Of a stretch of DNA of 64,000 bases, positions 8,357-16,379 are shown piece by piece (position 1 is the stretch's first letter; each line of letters begins with the position of its first letter). The position numbers and the translations under genes were made by a program. Source of the stretch: an uncultured Oscillospiraceae bacterium (lineage in GTDB: Bacteria > Bacillota > Clostridia > Oscillospirales > Ruminococcaceae); contig UQSL01000003.1 in assembly GCA_900543705.1 (NCBI GenBank), positions 28,439-92,438 on the forward strand, given 5' to 3'. Under the pieces are notes generated by a model. It was not told the DNA's origin, did no database searches, and worked only from the letters and a program-made list of their open reading frames with translations.

Positions 8357-9148
8357 TTATAACCGTACAATCGCATGAACCGGGCAGGCCTCCGCACAGG
8401 CCCCGCATCCGGTGCATTTTTCCGGGTTTATCTTTGCCAGGTTGTTTTCCACGGTAATCGCGCCGAACTCACAGGTTCGCTCGCACTTTTTGCACCCGAT
8501 ACAACCCACCTTGCAAACCGTTCGGGTCACGCCGCCCTTGTCTCGGTTAGAACAGGAGACAAAGACTTTGGTCTCTTTCGGCAGGATGGAAATCAGATGC
8601 TTCGGGCAGACCTTTTCGCAGGCCCCGCATCCGGTGCATAGCTCCCGGTCAAATTGGGCGATACCGCCCGCCAGGCTGATGGCGCCGAATTTGCAGGCCT
8701 TCATGCAGTCCCCGAATCCCAGACAGGCATAGGTACAAGAGCCTTTGCCTGCTGTGATGGCATTGCACGCTTTACAAGTGCTGATTCCCTGATAAAGGTA
8801 TTTGTCCTGTGTTACAGCGTGGGTTCCCTGACAGCCCATAAAGGCGGCCACCGGAACGGAAGAGGAGGCCTCGACGCCCATAACGGCCGCAACGTCCTTT
8901 GCCACCTTGTCCCCACCCGGAATGCAGGCGTTGGTAGCGGCGCCGTTTTCACAGACGGCTTTCGCATAGTCGTCGCAGCCGGCAAAGCCACAGGCGCCGC
9001 AGTTGGCTCCCGGAAGGGCCTTACGGATTTTCGTAATTCGCTCGTCCACCGGGACCGCCATCACCTTGGAGGCCACCGCCAGGATTATGCCGAAGAGCAG
9101 CCCGATCCCCGCAATGATAAGGACGGGCAGTAATATCGTCTGAAACAT
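8357..9148 (-). CDS. rnfB: Rnf complex subunit B (ferredoxin-type iron-sulfur protein)
   Basis: 263 residues. It transfers electrons from ferredoxin into the Rnf membrane complex. A short N-terminal membrane anchor (VLIIAGIGLLFGIILAVA) is followed by the CGACGFAGCDDYA cluster domain. Several ferredoxin-like motifs follow, including CTGCGACEKVCP and CTGCGACAEACP, giving multiple 4Fe-4S sites. It is the last gene of rnfCDGEAB and is followed by a strong terminator. Residues for all clusters appear intact. Confidence 0.95.
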   Translation of the reverse strand: MFQTILLPVLIIAGIGLLFGIILAVASKVMAVPVDERITKIRKALPGANCGACGFAGCDDYAKAVCENGAATNACIPGGDKVAKDVAAVMGVEASSSVPVAAFMGCQGTHAVTQDKYLYQGISTCKACNAITAGKGSCTYACLGFGDCMKACKFGAISLAGGIAQFDRELCTGCGACEKVCPKHLISILPKETKVFVSCSNRDKGGVTRTVCKVGCIGCKKCERTCEFGAITVENNLAKINPEKCTGCGACAEACPVHAIVRL

Positions 9149-9164
9149 GGATGGTCCTCCTTTC

Positions 9165-9755
9165 TTATCGGAATAGTCCCTCTACCACTCCGCCGAACCC
9201 GAGGAAGGAGAGGGAGACGATGGAAGCCGCAATCAGGGTAATCGGGAGCCCCTGAAAGGCCTTGGGGACATTGGCGCCTTCCATCTTGCGGCGCACACCC
9301 GCAAAGAGAAGCATCGCAATCAGGAAGCCGAGCCCAGCACCCAGGGAATTGACAATGGATTGTAGGAAGTCATAGTGGTTTTCCACGTTGAGCAGGGTAA
9401 CACCCAGCACGGCACAGTTGGTAGTTATCAGCGGCAGGTAAATGCCAAGCGATTTATGCAGCGCCGGGATATATTTTTTGAGGACAATCTCGACAAATTG
9501 CACAAGTGACGCAATAACGAGGATAAAAGCAATTGTAGAGAGATAATCAAGTCCGTTTGGAACCAGCAGATAGGTGTTGATGGGGTAGGTAACAGCGGAG
9601 GCCATTACCATGACAAAGGTGACTGCAATCCCCATGCCAAGCGAAGAGTCCACCTTTTTGGAAACGCCAAGGAATGGGCAGACGCCCATGAATTTGGACA
9701 GGACAAAGTTGTTGGTCAAAATCGCACTGACTAAGATAACAAGCATGGCTTTCAT
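9165..9755 (-). CDS. rnfA: Rnf complex subunit A (membrane protein)
   Basis: 196 residues, about six membrane helices, no cofactor motif apart from the conserved cysteine region near VCPFLG and TTNCAVLG, which in the RnfA/RnfE family hold a membrane iron-sulfur cluster at the pseudo-twofold axis. It is homologous to RnfE and pairs with it in the ion-translocating core. ATG start, 16 bases before rnfB. Confidence 0.95.
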   Translation of the reverse strand: MKAMLVILVSAILTNNFVLSKFMGVCPFLGVSKKVDSSLGMGIAVTFVMVMASAVTYPINTYLLVPNGLDYLSTIAFILVIASLVQFVEIVLKKYIPALHKSLGIYLPLITTNCAVLGVTLLNVENHYDFLQSIVNSLGAGLGFLIAMLLFAGVRRKMEGANVPKAFQGLPITLIAASIVSLSFLGFGGVVEGLFR

Positions 9756-9761
9756 ATCCGG

Positions 9762-10433
9762 TTAGCACCCGCCTTTCTTTGCATCTTCACAAAACTCCCG
9801 CGAAGGGCAGGCGGCGCAGCCGGAAACCGGGCGCTGTATCCCCTTGCGGGTAAGGATTTTGTTGACGAGTGCCACCAGTACGCCAAAAACGAAAAAGCCG
9901 CCCGGCGCCAAAATGAAGATGGTCATCGGGTCGATGGCGCCCCCAGTGAGGTTGATTCCCATCCAGGTGCCGTTGCCGAAGATCTCACGGATGGAGCCCA
10001 TTGCGAACAGCGCAAGCGTAAAGCCGAGACCCATGCCAAGCCCATCGAGGATGGAGGCCCCAACGCTGTTCTTGCTGGCAAAGACCTCCGCCCGCGCGAG
10101 GATGATGCAGTTTACAACAATCAGAGGCAAAAAGATGCCGAGCGCCTTGTTGATACTGGGTGCATACGCCTGTACAAAGAATTGCACCACCGTGACGAAT
10201 CCCGCGATAATCGTAATGTAAGCCGGGATACGTACCTTGTCGGGGATCACGTTTTTCAGCAGGGAAATGACTGCGTTCGAGCAGATGAGCACAATGGTTG
10301 CCGCAGCGCCCATGCCAAGGCCGTTTACCGCCATCGTTGTAACGGCGAGCGTCGGACAGGTGCCAAGCAGCAGGACCAGTACTGGGTTTTCCTTGATAAT
10401 GCCGTTAAAGAGAATACCAAGACTTTTTTTCAT
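9762..10433 (-). CDS. rnfE: Rnf complex subunit E (membrane protein)
   Basis: 223 residues, six predicted membrane helices, with the LLGTCPTLAVT and IVVNCIILARAE segments typical of RnfE/NqrD. It forms the ion-translocating membrane core with RnfA. The C-terminus carries an extra cysteine-rich tail (CAACPSREFCEDAKKGGC), which is not part of the catalytic core and may be a lineage-specific metal-binding extension. ATG start, close spacing to both neighbours. Confidence 0.94.
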   Translation of the reverse strand: MKKSLGILFNGIIKENPVLVLLLGTCPTLAVTTMAVNGLGMGAAATIVLICSNAVISLLKNVIPDKVRIPAYITIIAGFVTVVQFFVQAYAPSINKALGIFLPLIVVNCIILARAEVFASKNSVGASILDGLGMGLGFTLALFAMGSIREIFGNGTWMGINLTGGAIDPMTIFILAPGGFFVFGVLVALVNKILTRKGIQRPVSGCAACPSREFCEDAKKGGC

Positions 10434-10445
10434 ACTTCACCCTCC

Positions 10446-11006
10446 CTAATTCATCGCCGCAAAGCCCTGCGACGCGCAGTTGACAGCGGAGGTCACAGCT
10501 TTGGATGAAATTGTAGCGCCCGAGATGGCGACAATGTCGCTGTCCGACCCGGCGGCGTTTTTCACGACGGAGAGAGCGCCGCTTTTGCCGAGATATTGGC
10601 CTGTGAAGTTCGGTTCCTCCGCTTTTTTACCGAGCCCCGGCGTCTCGCTGGAGCTCAGGATACTCACCCCGACGATGTTGCCGTCGTTGTCAAACCCGGT
10701 CATGACGGTCATCTCACCGCCGTAGCCCTTGGTTTTCGTGGTTGCAACGTAACCGATTCCGTTGGTTGCTTTAACCATCTCCACAAACTTGGAGCCATCT
10801 TCTGCAGTAAAGGGCTCGAGCTCTACCGGTTCGAAGCTCTCGGCCCCTTCAAGGACCTTAATTCGGGTCTCGTATGCCTCTTTTTCCTCGTTTTGGGCGA
10901 TGGCGTCCGTGGTGAGGACGTTGGTTCCCGCAAGTGCCAGCGCAATAATCAGGCAGATGGCGGTTAGAATTAGAGCGGGCTTTCCAATTTCAGTAAATGC
11001 TTTCAT
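10446..11006 (-). CDS. rnfG: Rnf complex subunit G (FMN-binding)
   Basis: 186 residues from the ATG at 11006, which overlaps the rnfD stop (ATGA). One N-terminal membrane helix (ALILTAICLIIALALAG) anchors an extracytoplasmic FMN-binding domain. The covalent flavin attachment motif S-G-A-T is present in AISGATISSKAV near the C-terminus, and GYGGEMTVMTGFD is the usual FMN-domain core. It relays electrons between RnfD and the other subunits. Confidence 0.93.
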   Translation of the reverse strand: MKAFTEIGKPALILTAICLIIALALAGTNVLTTDAIAQNEEKEAYETRIKVLEGAESFEPVELEPFTAEDGSKFVEMVKATNGIGYVATTKTKGYGGEMTVMTGFDNDGNIVGVSILSSSETPGLGKKAEEPNFTGQYLGKSGALSVVKNAAGSDSDIVAISGATISSKAVTSAVNCASQGFAAMN

Positions 11007-11959
11007 GCTGCTTTGACACCTCCAAACGGTTTGGAGCGGGTCCACTGGTCTATGTATGGAGTCAGGATATTCATCAGGATAATGGAGAAGGAGACGCCCT
11101 CTGCAAACGTACCGAACAGGCGGATCAGACAGGTGATGAGCCCGCAGCCGATGCCGAAGATGATTTTACCGGAAAAGGTCACCGGGGTGGTGGTGTAGTC
11201 GGTCGCCATGAAAATGGCGCCGAGAAGCACGCCGCCAGATAAAATCTGGTGCAGCGGATAAGCACCCATCAGCGCGGTAAAGACAAAGACCGTCCCGATA
11301 AAGGCGAGGGGCGCCGCCGGGGAGATGACCCTGCGCGCAACCAGATAGATGCCGCCCAAAATCAGCGTAATTGCACAGGTCTCGCCCAGGCAGCCGCCCG
11401 TGGTTCCAAGCAGCAGATCGGAGATTTTCGGCAGATTGTCGGCGGAAAGCTCCCCGGTCATTACCTTCGGGATAACGGCAAGCGGCGTTGCAGAGGTCAC
11501 TACGTCCGGTCTCCGGTAGTAAAACGGAACCGCCCAGGTGGACATCTGGGTGGCAAAGGAGATCATCAGGACAATGCGCCCGACGAGCGCCGGGTTTGCA
11601 AAATTCTGCCCGATGCCGCCGAACAGCTGCTTTGCAATGACAATCGAGACAAACGCCCCGATGACGCACATCCACAGCGGCAGGGTCACCGGCAGGTTGA
11701 AGGCGAGCAGCATACCGGTCACCACAGCGGAAAAATCCCCGACGGTCTGCTCGCGCTTTGTCACAAGATTGAACAGGTATTCAAAAACAATGCAAAACAG
11801 AACGCAGGTCGCGGTGACGACCAGCGCGCGAAAACCAAACAGAATGACTGCGGCGACCAGGGTCGGAATCATTGCAATGATGACGTCGCGCATCACGCTG
11901 GCTGTACTGATGTCGTTTTTTAAGTGCGGAGATGAGGATACGATGAGTTTATTTTCCAC
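11003..11959 (-). CDS. rnfD: Rnf complex subunit D (membrane flavoprotein)
   Basis: 318 residues, multiple membrane helices. It carries the covalent FMN site S-A-T-P-L in VTSATPLAVI, conserved in RnfD/NqrB. GTG start with GGGAGG upstream. It follows rnfC by 17 bases and overlaps rnfG by one ATGA, so the genes are co-transcribed and coupled. It forms part of the electron path through the membrane. Confidence 0.94.
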   Translation of the reverse strand: MENKLIVSSSPHLKNDISTASVMRDVIIAMIPTLVAAVILFGFRALVVTATCVLFCIVFEYLFNLVTKREQTVGDFSAVVTGMLLAFNLPVTLPLWMCVIGAFVSIVIAKQLFGGIGQNFANPALVGRIVLMISFATQMSTWAVPFYYRRPDVVTSATPLAVIPKVMTGELSADNLPKISDLLLGTTGGCLGETCAITLILGGIYLVARRVISPAAPLAFIGTVFVFTALMGAYPLHQILSGGVLLGAIFMATDYTTTPVTFSGKIIFGIGCGLITCLIRLFGTFAEGVSFSIILMNILTPYIDQWTRSKPFGGVKAA

Positions 11960-11976
11960 AGCAAGAAAACCTCCCT

Positions 11977-13308
11977 TTATTTATTTGCCTTTGCCGCCCG
12001 CACCGCCTGCTTGGACAGGCGCATGGTGGAGACAAGCGGGCGCTTGGCGGGGCAGTTGTATTCGCAGCTTCCGCACTCCATGCAGATACCGACCTTCAGC
12101 TTTTCGAGCATTTCAGTATCCCCGAGCTTGTAAGCGCGCTCCACTTCAAGCGGCATCAGGGACATCGGGCAGGTGCGCACACACCGCCCGCAGCGGATGC
12201 AGGCGGTTTCATGGTTGTGTTTGGGCAGGTTTTCCTCTCCAAAAAATAAAAGGGCGTTGTTCTGCTTGAGTACTGGAAACTCGTCCGTGTACAGGGCGGT
12301 TCCCATCATCGGGCCGCCCATCAGCAGCTTTTTCACCGGTTCGGTGTAGCCGCCACAGTACGCGGCAATGTCAGAGATCATCGTGCCGATCGGGACACGT
12401 ACGTTTTTACGGTGGCGGATCGCGCCCCCGTCAATGGTCAACCGCTTGGAAATCAGGGGGATACCGGTCTTACAGTACCGGTTTATAAAGCCTACGCTCG
12501 CGACGTTCATCACAAGCACGCCAACGTCCGCAGGAAGCTTGCCTTCCGGCACGACCTTACCGCATACTTCGTGAATAAGCACCTTTTCCGCCCCCTGCGG
12601 ATAGCGTGACTTGAGCGTGACGACATTGATGTCCGGGTAGTTTTCGAGCTTTTTTGTCATTAGCTTGATGGCCTCCGGTTTGTTGTTCTCAATGCCGATG
12701 TAGACTTCGTCCATTTCGAGGAATTTCTTGACCCGCAGGACGCCCTCGACGACATCGTCCGGGTTTTCCATGAACTCCCGATAGTCGGAGGTGATAAACG
12801 GCTCGCATTCCGCGCCGTTGATAATGAGCGTGTTGACCTCGTGGATGTTCTTCGGATTGAGTTTGACGGAAGTCGGGAAGCCGGCGCCGCCGAGCCCGAC
12901 CAGGCCGGAGGAACGAATTGCCTGAAGGAAATCCGTTTTGCTCTCGATCTTTGGGGGCGTCAAAGTCTCATCGACCGTATTCTCCCCGTCCGATGTGATC
13001 GTAACCGTTTTGCATTTGACGCCGAAGGGCATTAGGATTTCCCCAACAGCGGTCACCTTGCCGGAGATGCTCGCATGGATCGGAGCGGATACAACGGAAG
13101 GGCTGTCCCCGATAAGCTGGCCTACCTTGACCATGTCCCCTACTTTCACGAGCGGTTCACAGGGGGCGCCGATGTGCTGCTGCATTGGGATGCAGACCTT
13201 TTGAGGAGTCGGCAGCAGGTCCGTCGGGCATTCCGCTGTGTTTTTAAAGTGGGGGACATTCGCACCGCCAGGGGTGTGCCTGTGATGGAAAAAACTGAAT
13301 GAAGCCAC
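11977..13308 (-). CDS. rnfC: Rnf complex subunit C (NADH-binding iron-sulfur subunit)
   Basis: 443 residues, GTG start behind GGAGG. This peripheral cytoplasmic subunit reduces NAD+. The GLGGAGFPTSVKL motif near residue 137 is the nucleotide/FMN-binding signature shared with NuoF. INGAECEPFITSDYR and two 4Fe-4S motifs (CIRCGRCVRTCP and CMECGSCEYNCP) follow. It is first in the operon. The complex couples ferredoxin oxidation to Na+ or H+ export in anaerobes. Confidence 0.95.
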   Translation of the reverse strand: MASFSFFHHRHTPGGANVPHFKNTAECPTDLLPTPQKVCIPMQQHIGAPCEPLVKVGDMVKVGQLIGDSPSVVSAPIHASISGKVTAVGEILMPFGVKCKTVTITSDGENTVDETLTPPKIESKTDFLQAIRSSGLVGLGGAGFPTSVKLNPKNIHEVNTLIINGAECEPFITSDYREFMENPDDVVEGVLRVKKFLEMDEVYIGIENNKPEAIKLMTKKLENYPDINVVTLKSRYPQGAEKVLIHEVCGKVVPEGKLPADVGVLVMNVASVGFINRYCKTGIPLISKRLTIDGGAIRHRKNVRVPIGTMISDIAAYCGGYTEPVKKLLMGGPMMGTALYTDEFPVLKQNNALLFFGEENLPKHNHETACIRCGRCVRTCPMSLMPLEVERAYKLGDTEMLEKLKVGICMECGSCEYNCPAKRPLVSTMRLSKQAVRAAKANK

Positions 13309-13397
13309 AAAAAAACCTCCAGTGTTTCCTGTATTTTAAGGGGAGTGATCCCCTGCAGAAAAACAAATGATTCGAGTTGAAGCACTCGTACACCTAA

Positions 13398-13426
13398 TTA
13401 TAATACAAAAGGACAGGTATTTGCAA
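13398..13426 (-). promoter_or_regulatory. promoter of the rnf operon
   Basis: On the minus strand, TTGCAA (13421-13426) and TATAAT (13398-13403) are separated by about 17 bases. The 5' leader to rnfC is about 85 bases and includes a small GGGGA/TCCCC hairpin at 13341-13354 whose role is unknown. Confidence 0.6.
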
Positions 13427-13512
13427 ATTAAATATTTTTTTAACATTTATTTTGTAAAAAATAACAGGATAGACGGAAAAGAGGGGAGGGGGTTACAAAA
13501 ATGTCAGATTCA

Positions 13513-13541
13513 TTGAAAAGGATGGCTATTTATGATACAAT
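13513..13541 (+). promoter_or_regulatory. promoter with overlapping inverted repeat for the 13610 gene
   Basis: TTGAAA (13513-13518), a 17-base spacer and TACAAT (13536-13541) form a good sigma-70 type promoter. A GATGGCT/AGCCATC inverted repeat (13521-13527 and 13543-13549) brackets the -10 box and could be an operator. Confidence 0.55.
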
Positions 13542-13609
13542 GAGCCATCATGAAATGCGACGGCGGGTCGCGCTGTCCTGAAGATTGATGAGGCAAAAGG
13601 GGCGTTTAC

Positions 13610-14794
13610 ATGAAAATTCGCGCTTTCTTACAGGGGATTAAACAGTCATTTTTGGGTTTTCACAAGGAAGAGGCCCTACTCTGCCTGACAATTGCATCGA
13701 CTTTTACCCCGTTTGTGATTCCCGCCGTCATGGCTCTTATTTGTATGGTCTATCTGTTTGTCCGAAGGGATTTGCGGAATAAAATGTTCGTGACGCGCGG
13801 CTTTAAATCCATGCTGCTCCTGTTCTCTCTGGTGGTTTTGGTTCCTGTCGTCCACGGTTTTTTTATCGGCATCGGGACAGGTCTATTGTTTATCATGCTG
13901 ATGTTCTTTGTGTTCTTTGCCCGCATTGTAATGACAAAGCCGGTCTTTGAAACTTCGGTTGACCTCTGCCTGCTTTTAAGCGTCCTTTGTACACTGGTTG
14001 GGCTTATCCAGCTTGCCATTAACCACGATGACCCGTTCAGTGTCCAGTACCGGGTTCCCTCCGTGTTTTTCAACGCAAATTACTACGGCTCAATGATGGA
14101 AATGGTCATCATGTGCTGTATCTATAAAATTTCTACTCGCCCACAGTACAAAATTCTGTACATTGTCATTGCGCTGTTCGGCGTGCTGGGAATTTACCTG
14201 AGCGGGAGTATGTCCGCTTTTGTCGCCCTGTGCGGCGGCATTTTGACAGTCATGCTCATCCGCCACCGTAGGACAGGCTTTAATGTCTTCTTCGCCTGCA
14301 TGGTGTTTTGCGCCATTGCCATATTGATGGTGCCGGATTTATTTCCGCGCATCGCGGAATTAAGCAAAACGCTTGGCCTGCGTGAGGAAATCTGGGAGAC
14401 TACGATCAAAGGGATTCAGGATAGCCCATGGGTTGGCCACGGTGTACTTGGCTATATGGATGCATATGTCAAATACCAGTCGTTTGAGACCACTCACGCC
14501 CACAATATCTATCTGAACCTGATTCTCGACTTCGGAGTCATCGGCGGTGCACTCTTTCTCTACTATATCTACCGGATGATTGAGCCCATTTTTCCTGCCA
14601 TCAAGTATCACTATGACCGGGATTTGTGCACCCTGGTCATTGCACAGATTGCCGTTGTGCTCATTCACGGCGTGACGGATGTGACATATCTCTGGATTCA
14701 GACCGGAGTGTTGTTGATGACGATTTTGTGTGTGCCTGGAATTTTGACGCCGGAGGAATCAGAGCCGGTCCAGCCGGAATCCGGCGCGCAGTAA
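13610..14794 (+). CDS. O-antigen ligase / Wzy-type polymerase family membrane protein
   Basis: 394 residues with about ten to eleven membrane helices. The FNANYYG motif and the region THAHNIYLNLILDFGVIGG match the Wzy_C/O-antigen ligase fold, whose large periplasmic loop contains the catalytic arginine and histidine. In Gram-positives such proteins polymerise or transfer surface polysaccharide. It stands alone, with its own promoter; the polysaccharide genes at 60215-62659 are far away. The substrate cannot be deduced. Confidence 0.8.
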   Translation: MKIRAFLQGIKQSFLGFHKEEALLCLTIASTFTPFVIPAVMALICMVYLFVRRDLRNKMFVTRGFKSMLLLFSLVVLVPVVHGFFIGIGTGLLFIMLMFFVFFARIVMTKPVFETSVDLCLLLSVLCTLVGLIQLAINHDDPFSVQYRVPSVFFNANYYGSMMEMVIMCCIYKISTRPQYKILYIVIALFGVLGIYLSGSMSAFVALCGGILTVMLIRHRRTGFNVFFACMVFCAIAILMVPDLFPRIAELSKTLGLREEIWETTIKGIQDSPWVGHGVLGYMDAYVKYQSFETTHAHNIYLNLILDFGVIGGALFLYYIYRMIEPIFPAIKYHYDRDLCTLVIAQIAVVLIHGVTDVTYLWIQTGVLLMTILCVPGILTPEESEPVQPESGAQ

Positions 14795-14818
14795 TTTCGA
14801 TCCTTTTCCATAGCAAAA

Positions 14819-14920
14819 ACAGGCCGTGAGGAAATGAACTGCACCCCATTTGTTAGACAGTGTGGTATACTATCTAACTTTTTGGGGTGCACTTCATTTT
14901 GGGCTCCGCCTGTTTTTTGT
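14819..14920 (+). terminator. terminator-like hairpin enclosing IS3-like ends
   Basis: AAAAACAGGC (from about 14816) and GCCTGTTTTTT (14908-14918) are complementary arms of what looks like a terminator for the 13610 gene. The loop is occupied by the 62-bp inverted element at 14835-14896. T-tract present. Confidence 0.45.
14835..14896. repeat. 62-bp pair of IS3-like terminal inverted repeats (mini-element)
   Basis: Left end TGAACTGCACCCCA then TTTGTTAGACA, and right end (read inward on the other strand) TGAAGTGCACCCCA then AAAAGTTAGATA, are near-identical and only 10 bases apart. From memory they resemble terminal repeats of IS3-family elements. No transposase lies between them and no clear target duplication is visible. 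It may be a fused-end remnant or a very short MITE. Confidence 0.5.
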
Positions 14921-15069
14921 TGCAAAAGGGAATGTCAAACATTTCAAACAGGAATCATGCAGTGATTATGGGGAGATTTTGAAAAAAATTTTAAGATTGC
15001 GGACCAATTGAACCAGGAATTGTAATAACTATGCCAGGGAAGGCCGATCACGGTTTTAGTAGTAAAATA
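14921..15069. other. intergenic, no feature seen
   Basis: About 150 bases without a convincing ORF, promoter or hairpin, between the IS3-like ends and the terminator of the small-protein operon. Confidence 0.4.
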
Positions 15070-15115
15070 TAAAAAGAGATTCCCTGTCCGCTTCCAAACT
15101 ACTGGGAATCTCTTT
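15070..15115 (-). terminator. terminator of the 15122-16243 operon
   Basis: An 11-bp stem AAGAGATTCCC/GGGAATCTCTT is followed on the minus strand by a T run, 7 bases after the stop of the last gene. Confidence 0.75.
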
Positions 15116-15121
15116 TCTTGC

Positions 15122-15505
15122 TCATAGCAGCAAATAGAGCAGGGCAAGCATCAGCAGCATATCCTGCTCATCGTTGTTTACCAGCACTAACAGTAGGGCA
15201 AGGATTAAAAATGTGTCTGAGGAGCCTTTCAGAGAGCTCAGAATGTCTTTGATTCCGGACAAAGGAGATGAATCCTGGCTTACAGGATTGTGTTCCTGTG
15301 AGGTAATCGGTGCAGGAGGGGAAATCGGCCTCTGGAACGGATTTTGCACCGGCTGCCTCCTGGGAGGGCTCCCATTTCCTCCCGATGGGTGCTGCGGCAT
15401 CTGCCCTCCGCCCTGGACTGCGTGGTTGGCCCGGCGCTGCATGTCATGAACGCGCCGGATCGCGTCCTGCTGCATCCTGAGCATATCAGCATCAGAATAG
15501 GCCAT
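15122..15505 (-). CDS. hypothetical protein with proline-rich middle and hydrophobic C-terminus
   Basis: 127 residues, family not recognised. Three parts are visible: an N-terminal helix rich in Gln, Arg and Met (residues 1-30); a Pro/Gly/Gln-rich low-complexity linker (about 31-80); and a C-terminal pair of very hydrophobic stretches (TFLILALLLVLVNN and DMLLMLALLYLLL) separated by NDEQD. That end could form a membrane hairpin or a hydrophobic assembly surface. It overlaps the previous gene by one base (TGATG) and is last in a three-gene operon. A spore or envelope role is possible but not shown. Confidence 0.7.
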   Translation of the reverse strand: MAYSDADMLRMQQDAIRRVHDMQRRANHAVQGGGQMPQHPSGGNGSPPRRQPVQNPFQRPISPPAPITSQEHNPVSQDSSPLSGIKDILSSLKGSSDTFLILALLLVLVNNDEQDMLLMLALLYLLL

Positions 15506-16011
15506 CAGCGATCACCTCCCGAACCAAACAGGCCGCTTTGGACAAACATCGGCAGGAGGCTGGCAAGCTTCATCAGCTTGAGTGCTTCATCAACCTTTTT
15601 CTGTCGCTCGGGGCGCAGATGAGGCTTGAGCGATTTGAGCAGGACGGTATTCTTGTCGTCCTGATTGTATGCGGATAAGGCCTGCTGAATCTTCATGATC
15701 ATCCCAATGTCAAGCCCTGCAAGCGGACCCGAACCGGAACCCGAATCCCCGCCGGATTGGTTTTGGGAGGCGCCGTTGTTGTTTCCTCCGCCCAAATTGA
15801 ATCCGGAATTCGACAGCATGGACATCAGGCCGGACAAATCCGGCATACCCCCTCCGCCCTGCCCGGAGGCGGGGGAGGGATCAGGTGCAGGATTTGAGTT
15901 TTGCCCGTTTGCAGTTTGGTTAGAGGAGAGGGCGGAAGCCAGCTGCTGTAGTTTGTTCATCCCGTCCTTACTGGACAGAAACGCGTTTAGCTGGTTTTGT
16001 AAATTGTCCAC
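15505..16011 (-). CDS. hypothetical protein with Gly/Asn/Ser-rich linker
   Basis: 168 residues, family not recognised. An N-terminal helix (LQNQLNAFLSSKDGMNKL) is followed by a long Gly/Ser/Asn/Gln-rich disordered region (about 30-95), then a helical domain with a repeated-Leu pattern and KPHLRPERQKKVDEALKLMK near the C-terminus. GTG start with GAGGGG upstream. The design of helix, flexible linker and helix is shared with the next gene. It is coupled to both neighbours. Confidence 0.7.
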   Translation of the reverse strand: MDNLQNQLNAFLSSKDGMNKLQQLASALSSNQTANGQNSNPAPDPSPASGQGGGGMPDLSGLMSMLSNSGFNLGGGNNNGASQNQSGGDSGSGSGPLAGLDIGMIMKIQQALSAYNQDDKNTVLLKSLKPHLRPERQKKVDEALKLMKLASLLPMFVQSGLFGSGGDR

Positions 16012-16015
16012 ATCA

Positions 16016-16243
16016 TCATCCCCTCTTTATTTTTTTAATAACATCATCAATGTTTCCTCCGTTTAAGAGGGATTCCAGGGCTTTTGGGTTCTTTTTAAGT
16101 GTCTGGAGCAGATTTGGGTCGGCACTGTCCTGTAAATGGTTATATTTTCCACTTTTGATGTCGCTCATCAGTTTTTCCGGGCTGGTGCCAAGCTTTTTGG
16201 CGGCAAGGGAGAGCAGGGCGTTCATGTTGTTTTGAGAATCCAT
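16016..16243 (-). CDS. small helical hypothetical protein
   Basis: 75 residues, family not recognised. It is wholly helical and charged, beginning MDSQNNMNALLSLAAKKLG. An LMSDIKSGKYNHLQ segment and a C-terminal NIDDVIKKIKR amphipathic helix follow. No membrane segment. ATG start behind CGGAGG. First gene of the operon; the second starts within 5 bases of its stop. Probably works with the two larger low-complexity proteins. Confidence 0.7.
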   Translation of the reverse strand: MDSQNNMNALLSLAAKKLGTSPEKLMSDIKSGKYNHLQDSADPNLLQTLKKNPKALESLLNGGNIDDVIKKIKRG

Positions 16244-16296
16244 ACAAAAACCTCCGTTTGTTGAGTGAAAGTCGTCAGCGCCCGCAGGACGAAATC

Positions 16297-16325
16297 TTTA
16301 CAGAAGCAGGCGATGCTGGTATTAT
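16297..16325 (+). promoter_or_regulatory. promoter for the 16380 gene
   Basis: TTTACA (16297-16302), 17-base spacer and TATTAT (16320-16325), 55 bases before the ATG at 16380. Confidence 0.6.
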
Positions 16326-16379
16326 TTTTATGATATGGAAAAGATAAATAGAAGAGCAGAATATAAGGAGGAAAAAAGA

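Noticed and set aside
14661..14925. Small minus-strand open frames over the end of the Wzy-like gene
   Set aside because: They are antisense to the gene end and run across the IS3-like ends; no start signal.
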